A stretch of DNA of 64,000 nt from Solwaraspora sp. WMMD792. GTDB lineage: Bacteria > Actinomycetota > Actinomycetes > Mycobacteriales > Micromonosporaceae. The notes under the pieces were generated by a model. It searched no databases and had not been told where the DNA came from. It worked only from the letters and a program-made list of their open reading frames with translations. Where the stretch lies: assembly GCF_029626105.1 (NCBI RefSeq), contig NZ_JARUBH010000009.1, positions 1,488,001-1,552,000 of the forward strand. The letters are read 5' to 3'. The position numbers were made by a program, and so were the translations under genes. Positions 34,105 to 46,296 of this stretch are shown piece by piece. The first letter of the stretch is position 1. Each line of letters begins with the position of its first letter.

Positions 34105-34437
34105 TCAGTCCCGCCAGCCGTAGTCCAGGCCCACCAGGCTGGTGCCGACGGTGACCCGGGCCAGTACGCCGACCAGCGCCGACCGCCGCTGGTCGCGACT
34201 GACCACGTCGGCGGCGTCGGCGTTCAGCTGTACGTACCGCTGCCACACCTGCTGTTCGATCTCCTCGGCGTTGATCAGGGAACGGTCACATTCCGTGTCG
34301 GGGCAGGCATAGTGGCGGGTGCCGTCGTCGGTGCTGGCCGGAATCAACAGGCGGTCACCGCACCACAGCAGACCGCGCAGGATGTAGAGGTCGGAACCGG
34401 TCGTGTCACGGCGTGCAGGGTTGACCAAGATGCCCAT
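34105..34437 (-). CDS. Recombinase-type zinc-ribbon mini-protein
   Basis: The 110-residue protein resembles only the zinc beta-ribbon and following helix of large serine recombinases: LRGLLWCGDRLLIPAS, then HYACPDTECDRSLINAEEIE, then QQVWQRYVQLN. The first zinc knuckle is reduced to one Cys (WCGDR), while the second has C-x4-C. No catalytic N-terminal domain is present in the flanking DNA, so this is a free-standing domain rather than a truncated recombinase next to its other half. It lies between convergent dgt and an upstream thioesterase gene. It may be a remnant or an adapted DNA-binding regulator. Confidence 0.6.
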   Translation of the reverse strand: MGILVNPARRDTTGSDLYILRGLLWCGDRLLIPASTDDGTRHYACPDTECDRSLINAEEIEQQVWQRYVQLNADAADVVSRDQRRSALVGVLARVTVGTSLVGLDYGWRD

Positions 34438-34543
34438 GTCTCATCGCCTCCTGCCAGTGTGTACGGGCCGGAGAGGTGTCCGGTTCGCCGGATCACCGGA
34501 CCAATGGGCGGGCTGGCGCGGACCGGGCGGGCCACCGACGGCG

Positions 34544-34942
34544 TCAGGAGCGGCGGCCGCCTCCCGGCCGAAGGTTCTGCAGCCGCACCTGACCCCGGGC
34601 GATCAGCTGATCGTCACTGTCGGTAATCTGGACCTGCCACAGTTGCTGGCTGTAGCCGCGGTGGACCGGCGTGCCGACGGCGATCAGCTCTCCGCCGGAG
34701 GCCGCCTTCAGGAAGTCGGTCTGGTTGGCAACCCCCACCACTCGGCCCTCGTCACCGAGCCAGGTCGCCGCGCCGAGGCTCGCCGCGCTCTCCACCAGGG
34801 CGCAGTACACCCCGCCGTGCACGATCCCGAACAGCTGGTGCAGCGCCGGGGTCACCGGTAGCCGTAGCTCCACCCGCTGTGCAGACACCGCTACGGCACG
34901 TACGCCAAGCTGTGCGTCGAACCCACCCAATGGCCTGTCCAT
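34544..34942 (-). CDS. PaaI family hotdog thioesterase
   Basis: The 132-residue protein is a single hotdog domain of the PaaI/YbgC-like thioesterase family. Residues ~38-60 read QLFGIVHGGVYCALVESAAS, with the conserved His-Gly-Gly and the active-site Glu. The C-terminal beta strands end in IARGQVRLQNL. It should hydrolyse an acyl-CoA, often aromatic. There is no operon partner that fixes the substrate; the next gene upstream on the same strand is an acyltransferase, 45 bp away. Confidence 0.87.
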   Translation of the reverse strand: MDRPLGGFDAQLGVRAVAVSAQRVELRLPVTPALHQLFGIVHGGVYCALVESAASLGAATWLGDEGRVVGVANQTDFLKAASGGELIAVGTPVHRGYSQQLWQVQITDSDDQLIARGQVRLQNLRPGGGRRS

Positions 34943-34987
34943 GGTGCCTCCCGTCGGCGGGCGGTGCCGCCCCGTCGGCGAGCGTAG

Positions 34988-36160
34988 TCAACCCGTGAGA
35001 GCGTCCCGCCGGGGATCCGGCCCGGTCTGCTGCCGGTCCCGCTCCTGCGGTCCGGGCGGCGGAGAGGCCTGCGGTCCGGGCGGCGTTGCCGGCGGAGTCG
35101 GCCTGAGCCGACGCATCGCCGGTAGCTCGACCCACCGGTGCAGCGGCACCGCCAACAGGTAGGACCCGACCAGGAACGCCAGCGCCAACCCGACCGCCTG
35201 CCAGGCGGTCCACTCCCGGTCCCGGCCGACGAGGTGCATGACGGTCACGATCACCACCAGATGCAGCAGAAAGAACCCGTACGACACCTCGCCGAGATGG
35301 ACCGCGACCCGGTGCCGCCACCAGGATCGCCGGCCGTGCAGATCGGCCAGTGCCGCTGCCGGGACCAGCAGACCGATCGTCACGATCGTCGCCGCGGTGT
35401 CGCGGGCCTGCGCCGGCAGCCACTCGACGGCGAGATAGTTCGCCACCCACAGGGCAGTGGCCACCGGCAGTCCCGGCCCTCGCCAGGCGCCGCGCCGCAC
35501 CAGCAGCGCGAGCACGATGCCGAGCAGGAACTCGAGCATCCGTACCGGCGGAAAGATGTAGACGAACCAGCGGCGGTGTTCCGCCGCGACCAGCAGGTCG
35601 GCCACCAGCGGCACCAACCAGACGGCGGTCGGCAGTGCGACGGCGGCGACCCGCAACGCCGTCGTGCCGAGCCGGCGCAGTCCCGCGTACAGCAGGGGGA
35701 ACGCCAGGTAGAACGCCATCTCGCAGGAGAGCGACCAGGTGACCGGGTTGATGCCCAGGTAGTACACGTCCGACGGATGCCAGGCCTGGACCAGCGGCGC
35801 CGAGAAGGCGAGCAGCCGTGGCCAGATGTCCGGCAGCCGTGCCGTCAGCACCAAGCCGACGACGGCCGGCACCAGGGCGACCAGATGGGCCGGGTAGACC
35901 CGTGCCAGGCGTCCCCACCAGAACCGGCCCGGCCGGTAACCGGGGCGGACCGACCAGGTGAGGACGAAGCCGGACAGCACAAAGAAGAACGAGACGCCCA
36001 GGTCACCGCCGTTGAACAGGATGCCGGCGACCCGGTCGGCCGGCGGGTCAGCCAACGGGATGAACGAGTAGGCGTGCACGCCGAAGACCAGCAGCGCGGC
36101 GGCGAACCGCAGCCCGGTCAGCGATGGCAGCCGGCCCGGCGAGGGAGGGGTGGCAGGCAC
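34988..36160 (-). CDS. Acyltransferase 3 family membrane protein
   Basis: The 390-residue protein is a polytopic O-acyltransferase: it opens with LPSLTGLRFAAALLVFGVHA (first helix with the catalytic-type His) and contains FFFVLSGFVLTWSVRPGYRP, a family signature, plus about ten membrane segments. It would transfer acyl groups to a cell-surface glycan or lipid. The start is uncertain. I take the GTG at 36160, which has TATGTT seven bases upstream (leaderless pattern); an ATG at 36217 would add 19 residues. The C-terminus is Pro-rich. It is divergent from the GGDEF-EAL gene. Confidence 0.88.
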   Translation of the reverse strand: MPATPPSPGRLPSLTGLRFAAALLVFGVHAYSFIPLADPPADRVAGILFNGGDLGVSFFFVLSGFVLTWSVRPGYRPGRFWWGRLARVYPAHLVALVPAVVGLVLTARLPDIWPRLLAFSAPLVQAWHPSDVYYLGINPVTWSLSCEMAFYLAFPLLYAGLRRLGTTALRVAAVALPTAVWLVPLVADLLVAAEHRRWFVYIFPPVRMLEFLLGIVLALLVRRGAWRGPGLPVATALWVANYLAVEWLPAQARDTAATIVTIGLLVPAAALADLHGRRSWWRHRVAVHLGEVSYGFFLLHLVVIVTVMHLVGRDREWTAWQAVGLALAFLVGSYLLAVPLHRWVELPAMRRLRPTPPATPPGPQASPPPGPQERDRQQTGPDPRRDALTG

Positions 36161-36327
36161 CGGGCCAACATATCCACCGACTTTGCACGTCAAACCGGCG
36201 ATATCCACCCGCGCCATACGCCAAGCGGACGATTGGTCGGCGGTGCGGCGGTGGCCATCAGCCGCGACCGATCGGCTCCGCCGTGGCGGGCCCGGCCTGA
36301 CCAGGCTGACCGCCCCGTCACCTTGGT

Positions 36328-38742
36328 ATGGTGTCGGCCTGTTCGACGAATCAGCCGGTGAATGACATGTGCGCAGGGGCCATCGTGACGCGACCCGCGG
36401 CGCCGGGGACGGGACGGGCCTTGTCGTCATCGTTGCCGGCACTGGTGTTCCTGGCGTTCGGTGTCGTCGCCGCCGCGCTCTACGCGGCGTTCGACACGCC
36501 GATGATCGCCGGACCGGCCTTCACCGTCGCCGGGGTGGGGGGAGCGCTCGCCGTGACCCTGGGCCCCCGCTGGCACCGGGCCCAGCCGCGCTGGGCCTGG
36601 CGGATGCTCGCCGTCGCCTGTGTGTGCTTCCTCACCGGAGCGCTGGCCCGGCCGTGGGCGGTCGAGCAGGACGGGCCGTACGCGCTGACCGCCGACGCCG
36701 CCACCGTGCCGGGCTATCTGTTCATGCTGCTCGGCCTGGCCGGCCTGCTGCGCACCCGGGGCCGGCTGCCGTCGCACGCGGTGATCGACGGTCTGATCGT
36801 CTTCATCGGCGCGGCGCTGTGCTCCGTACTGCTGCTGGCGGTGCCGGCGGGCAGCATCGCCGACCGCCCGCCCCTGGTCTCCGCCCTGGCCGCGCTGTAT
36901 CCGATCTTCGACGTGATCCTGATCCTGCTGCTGGTCAGCCTGGCCTTCACCACCGCCGTACGGCGGCCGAGCTACCTGCTGCTGGTCGCCTCCATGAGTC
37001 TGCTGGTGGTCGGCGACGTGCTGTACGCCATCATCGGAGTTTCCGGTCAGCTCACCGGATCCCGGCTGCTGGATCTGCCGTTCCTGCTCGGTTTTCTGCT
37101 GATCGGCGCCGCGGCCCTGCACCCCTCGGTGGTCGACCTCGGCCAGGCGGCCCGGCTGCCGGTGCAGGCGTGGTCCTGGCAGCGGCTGCTGTTGATCGGC
37201 CCGGCGCTGGCCGCGCCGTTCGTGCTCACCGTCTTCGTCTCCGGCCGGTCGACGGCTGACCGGCTGGTGCTCGGCGTGGGCGGTGCCGCCATGGTGGTGC
37301 TGCTGATGATGCGGGCGGTCTCTGCGGTCCAGGGGTACGCCGCCGCGCAACGGCGCTACGAACACCGCGCCACCCACGACCCGCTGACCGGCCTGCCGAA
37401 CCGGTTGATGCTCGCCGCGGAGGTGCGCCGACTGCTCACCGCCGGTCGGCCGGCGGACGCCGGGGTCTGGGTGTTCTTCCTCGACCTCGACGGGTTCAAG
37501 CTGGTCAACGACTCGTGGGGGCACCACGCGGGTGATCAGCTGATCGCCCAGGTGGCGACCCGGCTGCGGGCGGCGCTGCCGGCCGCGGCGACGGTCGCCC
37601 GGGTCGGCGGGGACGAGTTCGTCGTGGTCCAGTTGGGCAGCCGCGCGCAGGCCGTGGCGCTGGCCGACCGGATCATCGACTGCGTGCACGAACCGCTGCG
37701 GATCAGGCAGGTCGAGGCGGTGATCACCGCCTCGGTCGGTATCGCCGGGACCGGGCTCGACGACGGTGTCGCGGGCAACGATCCGCCGGTGACCGCCGAC
37801 GCGTTGCTGCGCGACGCCGACACGGCCATGTACCAGGCGAAGGCCGACGGTCGCGGCCGCTGGGTGATGTTCGACGCGTCGATGCACGAGCGGGTCCGCG
37901 AGCGGGTGGAGATCGAACAGGCCCTGCGGATCGCCCTCGGCGAGGACGATCTGCGGATCGCCTTTCAACCGATCGTCGACCTGGAAAGCGGCAGCCTGAT
38001 CGGCGCCGAGGCGTTGCTGCGCTGGGAGCATCCGGGCCGGGGCAACATCTCACCGGCGGTGTTCATCCCGATCGCCGAGGACACCGGGCTGATCGGTCCG
38101 ATCGGACGCTGGGTGCTCGACCGGTCGGTGCGTCAACTGGCGCAGTGGCGGGCGGACGGCACGGTGACGGCGGATTTCTGGATGTCGGTGAACGTGTCGC
38201 CCCGCCAGTTGCGTGACCCGGGTCTGATCCGGGCGTTGGACGACGCGCTCGACCGGCACCGGGTGCCGGCCTCCGTCGTCGTCCTGGAGATCACCGAGTC
38301 GGTGATGATCGACCCGACCAGCGTCACCGGCCAGGTGCTGGCGGACCTGCGGCAGCGGGGGATCCGGATCGTCGTCGACGACTTCGGCACCGGGTTCTCC
38401 GCACTGGGCTATCTGCGCAAGCATCCGGTCACCGGGGTCAAGGTGGACCGGGCGTTCGTCGCTGGCCTCGGCCAGAGCGCCAAGGACGAGGAGATCGTCC
38501 GGGCGGTGGTGGCGATGAGCAGCGCCCTGCACCTGACCGTGGTCGCCGAGGGGGTGGAGACCCCGCTGCAGCAGGGCGTGCTGGCCGTCCTCGGCGTGCT
38601 GTTCGGACAGGGCAGGCTGTGGGGAGAGCCGGTCGGCCCGGCTGAGTTCGCCCGACGGTGGGCGAGCCGACCCGCCGACCCGGTGGACGGGCCGGCGGTG
38701 CCGGCGGCCGGGCAGGTTCAGGGGCGCGGCGGCAACTCGTAG
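36328..38742 (+). CDS. GGDEF-EAL membrane protein (c-di-GMP turnover)
   Basis: The ~800-residue protein has about nine N-terminal membrane helices (to ~residue 330), then a GGDEF domain with intact RVGGDEFVVV (~426) and an EAL domain with AEALLRWEHP (~560), N-V-S at MSVNVSPRQL, EITESVM, DDFGTGFSALGYL and VVAEGVET. All canonical catalytic residues of both domains are visible, so it could both make and degrade cyclic di-GMP. In actinomycetes that messenger controls development through BldD. The start is uncertain (ATG 36328, ATG 36367 or GTG 36385, the last with AGGGG upstream). The last 25 bp overlap the convergent acetyltransferase-like gene. Confidence 0.92.
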   Translation: MVSACSTNQPVNDMCAGAIVTRPAAPGTGRALSSSLPALVFLAFGVVAAALYAAFDTPMIAGPAFTVAGVGGALAVTLGPRWHRAQPRWAWRMLAVACVCFLTGALARPWAVEQDGPYALTADAATVPGYLFMLLGLAGLLRTRGRLPSHAVIDGLIVFIGAALCSVLLLAVPAGSIADRPPLVSALAALYPIFDVILILLLVSLAFTTAVRRPSYLLLVASMSLLVVGDVLYAIIGVSGQLTGSRLLDLPFLLGFLLIGAAALHPSVVDLGQAARLPVQAWSWQRLLLIGPALAAPFVLTVFVSGRSTADRLVLGVGGAAMVVLLMMRAVSAVQGYAAAQRRYEHRATHDPLTGLPNRLMLAAEVRRLLTAGRPADAGVWVFFLDLDGFKLVNDSWGHHAGDQLIAQVATRLRAALPAAATVARVGGDEFVVVQLGSRAQAVALADRIIDCVHEPLRIRQVEAVITASVGIAGTGLDDGVAGNDPPVTADALLRDADTAMYQAKADGRGRWVMFDASMHERVRERVEIEQALRIALGEDDLRIAFQPIVDLESGSLIGAEALLRWEHPGRGNISPAVFIPIAEDTGLIGPIGRWVLDRSVRQLAQWRADGTVTADFWMSVNVSPRQLRDPGLIRALDDALDRHRVPASVVVLEITESVMIDPTSVTGQVLADLRQRGIRIVVDDFGTGFSALGYLRKHPVTGVKVDRAFVAGLGQSAKDEEIVRAVVAMSSALHLTVVAEGVETPLQQGVLAVLGVLFGQGRLWGEPVGPAEFARRWASRPADPVDGPAVPAAGQVQGRGGNS

Positions 38743-39269
38743 AGCCAGAACGTCTGCTCGTCCAGCCGGGTCGCCCGCGCTCCCTCGGTCAACGACTCCA
38801 AGGTCTGATGGATGGCCCTGCCCAGGCCGATCTGGTCGTTGCGGCGGCAGATGTCCAACGCCGCGACGCCGTCGCTGTCCTGCACCCGTCGCCACATGTC
38901 GGCGATCACCGACTCGAAGATGCCGCTGCCTCGGTACTGCGGATGGACGGCGAAGAAGCCGATGTACCAGATTCGGCGTTGCGCGTACAGATCCGGCCAG
39001 CGGTGGGCGAAGAAGTCCGGCGAGATCAGCGGCATCGACTCCAGCTCGTTGGTGAAGGTGGCGAGCGCGGTCAGCAGATCGGGGGACCGGGCATCCCGCC
39101 CCAGGTATTTCAGCACCCGGGTGTCGCCCAGCACCTGGTCGAACTCGGACCGGTCCATCACGTGCCGTTGGACCGCGGTGACCCGGAGTTCGTCGAACGC
39201 CGTCGTGTACAACTGCCAGGTCGCTTCGGACAGTTCGGGTGGGATGCTCGTTTCGACCTGAATGTGCAT
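38718..39269 (-). CDS. GNAT-like N-acetyltransferase
   Basis: The 183-residue protein starts at an ATG with GGAGGG seven bases upstream. The central part IWYIGFFAVHPQYRGSGIFE (~95-115) is the acetyl-CoA-binding motif of GNAT proteins (V-h-P-x-x-R-G-x-G), followed by SVIADMWRRVQDSDGVAALD and a C-terminal strand. The substrate is unknown. The upstream frame open to 39668 runs through the neighbour's promoter and is rejected. It overlaps the end of the GGDEF-EAL gene by 25 bp. Confidence 0.8.
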   Translation of the reverse strand: MHIQVETSIPPELSEATWQLYTTAFDELRVTAVQRHVMDRSEFDQVLGDTRVLKYLGRDARSPDLLTALATFTNELESMPLISPDFFAHRWPDLYAQRRIWYIGFFAVHPQYRGSGIFESVIADMWRRVQDSDGVAALDICRRNDQIGLGRAIHQTLESLTEGARATRLDEQTFWLYELPPRP

Positions 39270-39467
39270 TACTGCCCTCCGGGCCGCGCCGGTAGGCGGG
39301 GGTGGACGCGAGCCCTGCCAACGAGTATGAGCGACCGCTGAGCCCAAGGTCAGGCTGCGCCGGCGGCCGAACTTTTCGGCACCGGCACCGATCCGCGGAG
39401 CGTCCGGCTGCGTACTGCTGTACGGGCAACGGTGCGCCGTGCCCGCGAACGCCGAGGAGGGGCAGCC

Positions 39468-40601
39468 ATGCAGCGACCGGCACAGGGGGGCGAACCAGCC
39501 GCGATCGAACTCGGCCCAGTGCAGCGGCCCGGTACGGTCTGGCCTGGTCCCGCTCCCGGCGAGCCACGCGAACCGGACGACGAGCAGCCGGAGCAGCTCG
39601 ACCGCACCGACCACCTTGACCACACCGACCACCTCGACCACGGCGCCCGCCCGGACCGTCTCGACCACGACGAGCCGGTGACCGCGCCGCCGCGCCTGTT
39701 GCCGCCGCCGCCGTGGCTGGCCCGCGAACTGGACCGACCGGAACCGGTCACCCCGGCGGTGCCGTTCTTCGACCCGGAACCCGACATGTCCGCGCCGACC
39801 AGCCGCAGTCCGCGCCGACTCGCGATGGTCGTCACCGGACTGGTGGCGCTGTTCCTGGTCGCCGCGCTGGTCGGGGCGGGCGTCGTCGACGCGCTACGGA
39901 CCACATCGGACACCACGGTCGCCGACTCCCCGCCGCCGGCCAACGATCCCGGTGTGGTCGACCCGGCCGCCGTCGACCCGGAACCCGCCACCGAACGCCT
40001 GGTGACCGGCCCGCTCGGCGAACTACAGCAGGCTGAATTCGACCTGGTCAGCGGTACCACGACAGTCAACATCCGGGCCGCCGATCTCGGCGGCGACCTG
40101 TACCGGGTCCGGACCCCGATCGACGCCGACGTGCAACCACGGGTGATCGCCGACGGCAACCGGATCAAGCTGCACCTGGTGCCGAACGACCAGTCCGGCC
40201 CCGGTGTCGTCGACATCGAGCTGCACTCGTCGGTGCGCTGGCAGTTGCGGCTCACCGGCGGTGTCGCGGAACATACGATCGACCTGACCGGTGCCGAGCT
40301 GAGCGGAGTGGACATCGTCGGCGGGGCGGCCCGCATCGAACTGTCCCTGCCCGCGCCGGACGGCACCCTGCCGGTGCGGATGACCGGCGGCGCCAACCAG
40401 TTCCTGATCAACGCCCCGGACGGGCCGCCGGCCCAGGTCCGGTTCGGGGCCGGGGCGGCCAGCGCCACCATCGACTCCCGCAGCCACGACGGCATCGCCC
40501 CCGGTGCGGTTTTCACCGGCCAGGGCTGGGCGGGCGCGACCGACCGGTACGACATCGACGCCGTCGCCGGACTGTCCGTGCTCACCCTGCAACGGAACTG
40601 A
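39468..40601 (+). CDS. Single-span membrane protein with His/Asp-rich cytosolic tail
   Basis: The 377-residue protein starts at an ATG after GAGGAGGGG. Residues 1-110 are disordered, Pro-rich, and include an His-Asp array (DRTDHLDHTDHLDHGARPD) that could bind metal. One membrane helix (AMVVTGLVALFLVAALVGAG, ~121-140) follows, then a ~230-residue external domain with regular beta repeats (VDIELHSSVRWQLRLTGGVA, then ELSGVDIVGGAARIELSLP), similar to surface beta-helix or adhesin-like folds. I do not recognise the function. It converges on hrpA. The repeated His-Asp codons arise from a DNA tandem repeat near 39605. Confidence 0.75.
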   Translation: MQRPAQGGEPAAIELGPVQRPGTVWPGPAPGEPREPDDEQPEQLDRTDHLDHTDHLDHGARPDRLDHDEPVTAPPRLLPPPPWLARELDRPEPVTPAVPFFDPEPDMSAPTSRSPRRLAMVVTGLVALFLVAALVGAGVVDALRTTSDTTVADSPPPANDPGVVDPAAVDPEPATERLVTGPLGELQQAEFDLVSGTTTVNIRAADLGGDLYRVRTPIDADVQPRVIADGNRIKLHLVPNDQSGPGVVDIELHSSVRWQLRLTGGVAEHTIDLTGAELSGVDIVGGAARIELSLPAPDGTLPVRMTGGANQFLINAPDGPPAQVRFGAGAASATIDSRSHDGIAPGAVFTGQGWAGATDRYDIDAVAGLSVLTLQRN

Positions 40602-40655
40602 CCGGCACCGCTCAGCCCGACCGGACCGACCCGGCCGGCGGCGGGACCGACCGGC

Positions 40656-44630
<3,975 letters not shown>

Positions 44631-44714
44631 GGCGTTGACCACGATACCCGCCGTCCCGCTGCCGGTCGCCTGGGTTTCCGGCCACCTGTCCGGGGTGCAG
44701 GCCACCGCGTCCAG

Positions 44715-44841
44715 CAGCCTCTCCAGCGTCGTACGCGTCGGCCAGGGTCACCGACGGGTCAGCCTCACGCAGCCCGGCCAGCAGATCCTTGGCCTGTTGC
44801 CGCAGGTGATCCAGGTGTGGGTTGTCGGAGAGCGTCTTCAC
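44715..44841 (-). pseudogene. Truncated remnant of a small actinobacterial protein gene
   Basis: A GTG start with GAGG five bases upstream begins KTLSDNPHLDHLRQQAKDLL, an N-terminus I associate with a family of actinobacterial proteins that continues LADAQ...YGF...W. Here the likeness stops after VTLADAYDA (about 42 residues) and the frame continues as unrelated Gly/Arg-rich sequence into hrpA. It looks like a 5' fragment left by deletion. It is possible, but less likely, that a ~80-residue protein is still made. Confidence 0.55.
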
Positions 44842-45048
44842 GGGGACCTCGCTCTGCGCCCGGACTCGCAGCGGCGGTCCAGAGCTCCGGCGTCCGTCGC
44901 TCGAACCCAAAGCAGGTGGGGTGGCTTCAAGCCTTCCGGCGAGTCTCGGCGCGATCCCCGACGCGCTGTCATCGCCTGTCTAGCCGACCATCGCCTGCCG
45001 GGCCTGCGGGTCACCGACCCCTGCGCAGCTGCCGGTAGCGTCAGGACC

Positions 45049-45594
45049 ATGGCGTTTCCGGCCGTCCACCTCACCGGTTGCTTCCCCGAGGCTGATGGGT
45101 TCGTGTTGCTCGACCCGGTGCGTCTCGACCAACACATCGGTGCCGACAGCGCGGGTCGCGACCTGCTGGAGCTGTTCACCACAACCGATGCCGGCGACGC
45201 GGTCGTCCGGGAAGGCATCGCGATACCGCTGATGGGCGTGGCCGCTGGGTACTACACCGTACTGGTGCGGCATGTCGCAGATCATCCACCGTGGCCTGCG
45301 GCTGCGTTCTCCTCGCCGGGCTGGGTCCTGGGAACGGTGACCGGCTCGCTGCTGCTCTGTGGCGTCGGCTATCTCACCGACTGGATGCCAGGCCATCCGA
45401 GACACCACCGGGTGACAGTGCCACCTGGCTGGTACGCCACCGAGGTCCGAGGGCACGACCACGCCGAGGGTTCCGATGACGCCGGGTACGAGTTCCTGCT
45501 GACTCCCACCCTGGCCCGACCGACGTTGCGTGCCGATCCGGCGCAGCGGTTCGGGCCCAGACGAGGACATACCGGGCATCCGGGGCGGCACTGA
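45049..45594 (+). CDS. Uncharacterised soluble protein
   Basis: The 181-residue protein begins at an ATG that follows a TAGCGT hexamer by seven bases with no ribosome site, a leaderless pattern. It contains a small hydrophobic stretch (SSPGWVLGTVTGSLLLCGVG) and a C-terminal His/Gly/Arg-rich tail, and no motif I recognise. The middle part (VTVPPGWYATEVRGHDHAEG) looks like a beta-sandwich edge with conserved Trp/Tyr. Codon use fits a real gene. The nearest neighbour is the WhiJ-like triad, 120 bp downstream and convergent with it. Confidence 0.6.
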   Translation: MAFPAVHLTGCFPEADGFVLLDPVRLDQHIGADSAGRDLLELFTTTDAGDAVVREGIAIPLMGVAAGYYTVLVRHVADHPPWPAAAFSSPGWVLGTVTGSLLLCGVGYLTDWMPGHPRHHRVTVPPGWYATEVRGHDHAEGSDDAGYEFLLTPTLARPTLRADPAQRFGPRRGHTGHPGRH

Positions 45595-45713
45595 CCGCCG
45601 CGATCCACTGGACGGGTGAGAACGGGTACCCCTGTCCTCTGGCAAGTGGACGTGCCAGACATGTCACTGACGCTACTGGTCGGAGCGGCCCCGGGGCGTC
45701 TACGGACGGCGGT

Positions 45714-46139
45714 TCACTCGTCATTCGCGTCGTCACTCTGGTCGCGGTCTACGTCGGCCGGCATCAGGCCGGAGAGTTGCAGCACCGCCCGGACCCGTCG
45801 CGCGGAACTCGGGTCCCACCGGTCCAGGATGGCGAGCGCCCGTAGCGACGGCCGGCACGGCGCGACCACCCCGCCGCACCGGTGGCACTCGCCGGTGGTC
45901 CGGTTCGGGATGTGGGTACGGGCCGTTTCGTTGGCCTGCCGGATCGCAGCCTCAAGTGCGGCGGAGCGTGGCTGAGCGCCGTTGAGCTGGAACGGCCAGT
46001 CACGGTCCGGGTCGATCTGCCCGGGGGTCCGCTTCGGCAGCGGAGGTCGGTTCGGGGTCGGGTCGACATTGCGTGGCGTACCGATCGAGGTGTACCGGGC
46101 GAGCCGGGGCGTCCCGCCGATTCCGTCGTTCCTGGGCAC
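45714..46139 (-). CDS. Small Cys-rich protein divergent from a WhiJ-like gene (copy A)
   Basis: The 141-residue protein starts at a GTG with AGGGGG upstream and opens with NDGIGGTPRLARYTSIGTP. It has a Cys cluster, GECHRCGGVVAPC (C-x2-C...C), and a helix AILDRWDPSSARRVRAVLQL near the end. A paralog with the same N-terminus, Cys cluster (GECRVCGGVAMC) and C-terminal helix is encoded at 52746-53168. Both lie head to head with a WhiJ-like/DUF397 pair. The Cys pattern suggests a zinc site or a redox switch. No known family comes to mind. It is a candidate third component of that regulatory system. Confidence 0.7.
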   Translation of the reverse strand: MPRNDGIGGTPRLARYTSIGTPRNVDPTPNRPPLPKRTPGQIDPDRDWPFQLNGAQPRSAALEAAIRQANETARTHIPNRTTGECHRCGGVVAPCRPSLRALAILDRWDPSSARRVRAVLQLSGLMPADVDRDQSDDANDE

Positions 46140-46173
46140 TGTTCCCCCTACGTGGAGAGTGCGATTCGGGTGC

Positions 46174-46208
46174 CCCGGAGGGAACGCTTGCCGGTCATTC
46201 CCTCCGGG
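46174..46208. promoter_or_regulatory. Inverted repeat between the two divergent genes (copy A)
   Basis: Perfect 11-bp arms CCCGGAGGGAA and TTCCCTCCGGG flank a 13-base centre in the 157-bp gap between the Cys-rich gene and the WhiJ-like gene. A second shorter dyad, AGTAG-GGTCA-CTACT (46262-46276), lies nearer the WhiJ-like start. They are candidate operators for the WhiJ-like regulator. The ribosome sites of both genes carry the same GGGGGAACAG sequence. Confidence 0.5.
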
Positions 46209-46296
46209 TCTGACTTCCATCCTGGACTATCCGTCGTCCGGCCAGGAAGATGTGTGGCGGTAGTAGGGTCACTACTTCACCGGCGTGGGGGAACAG

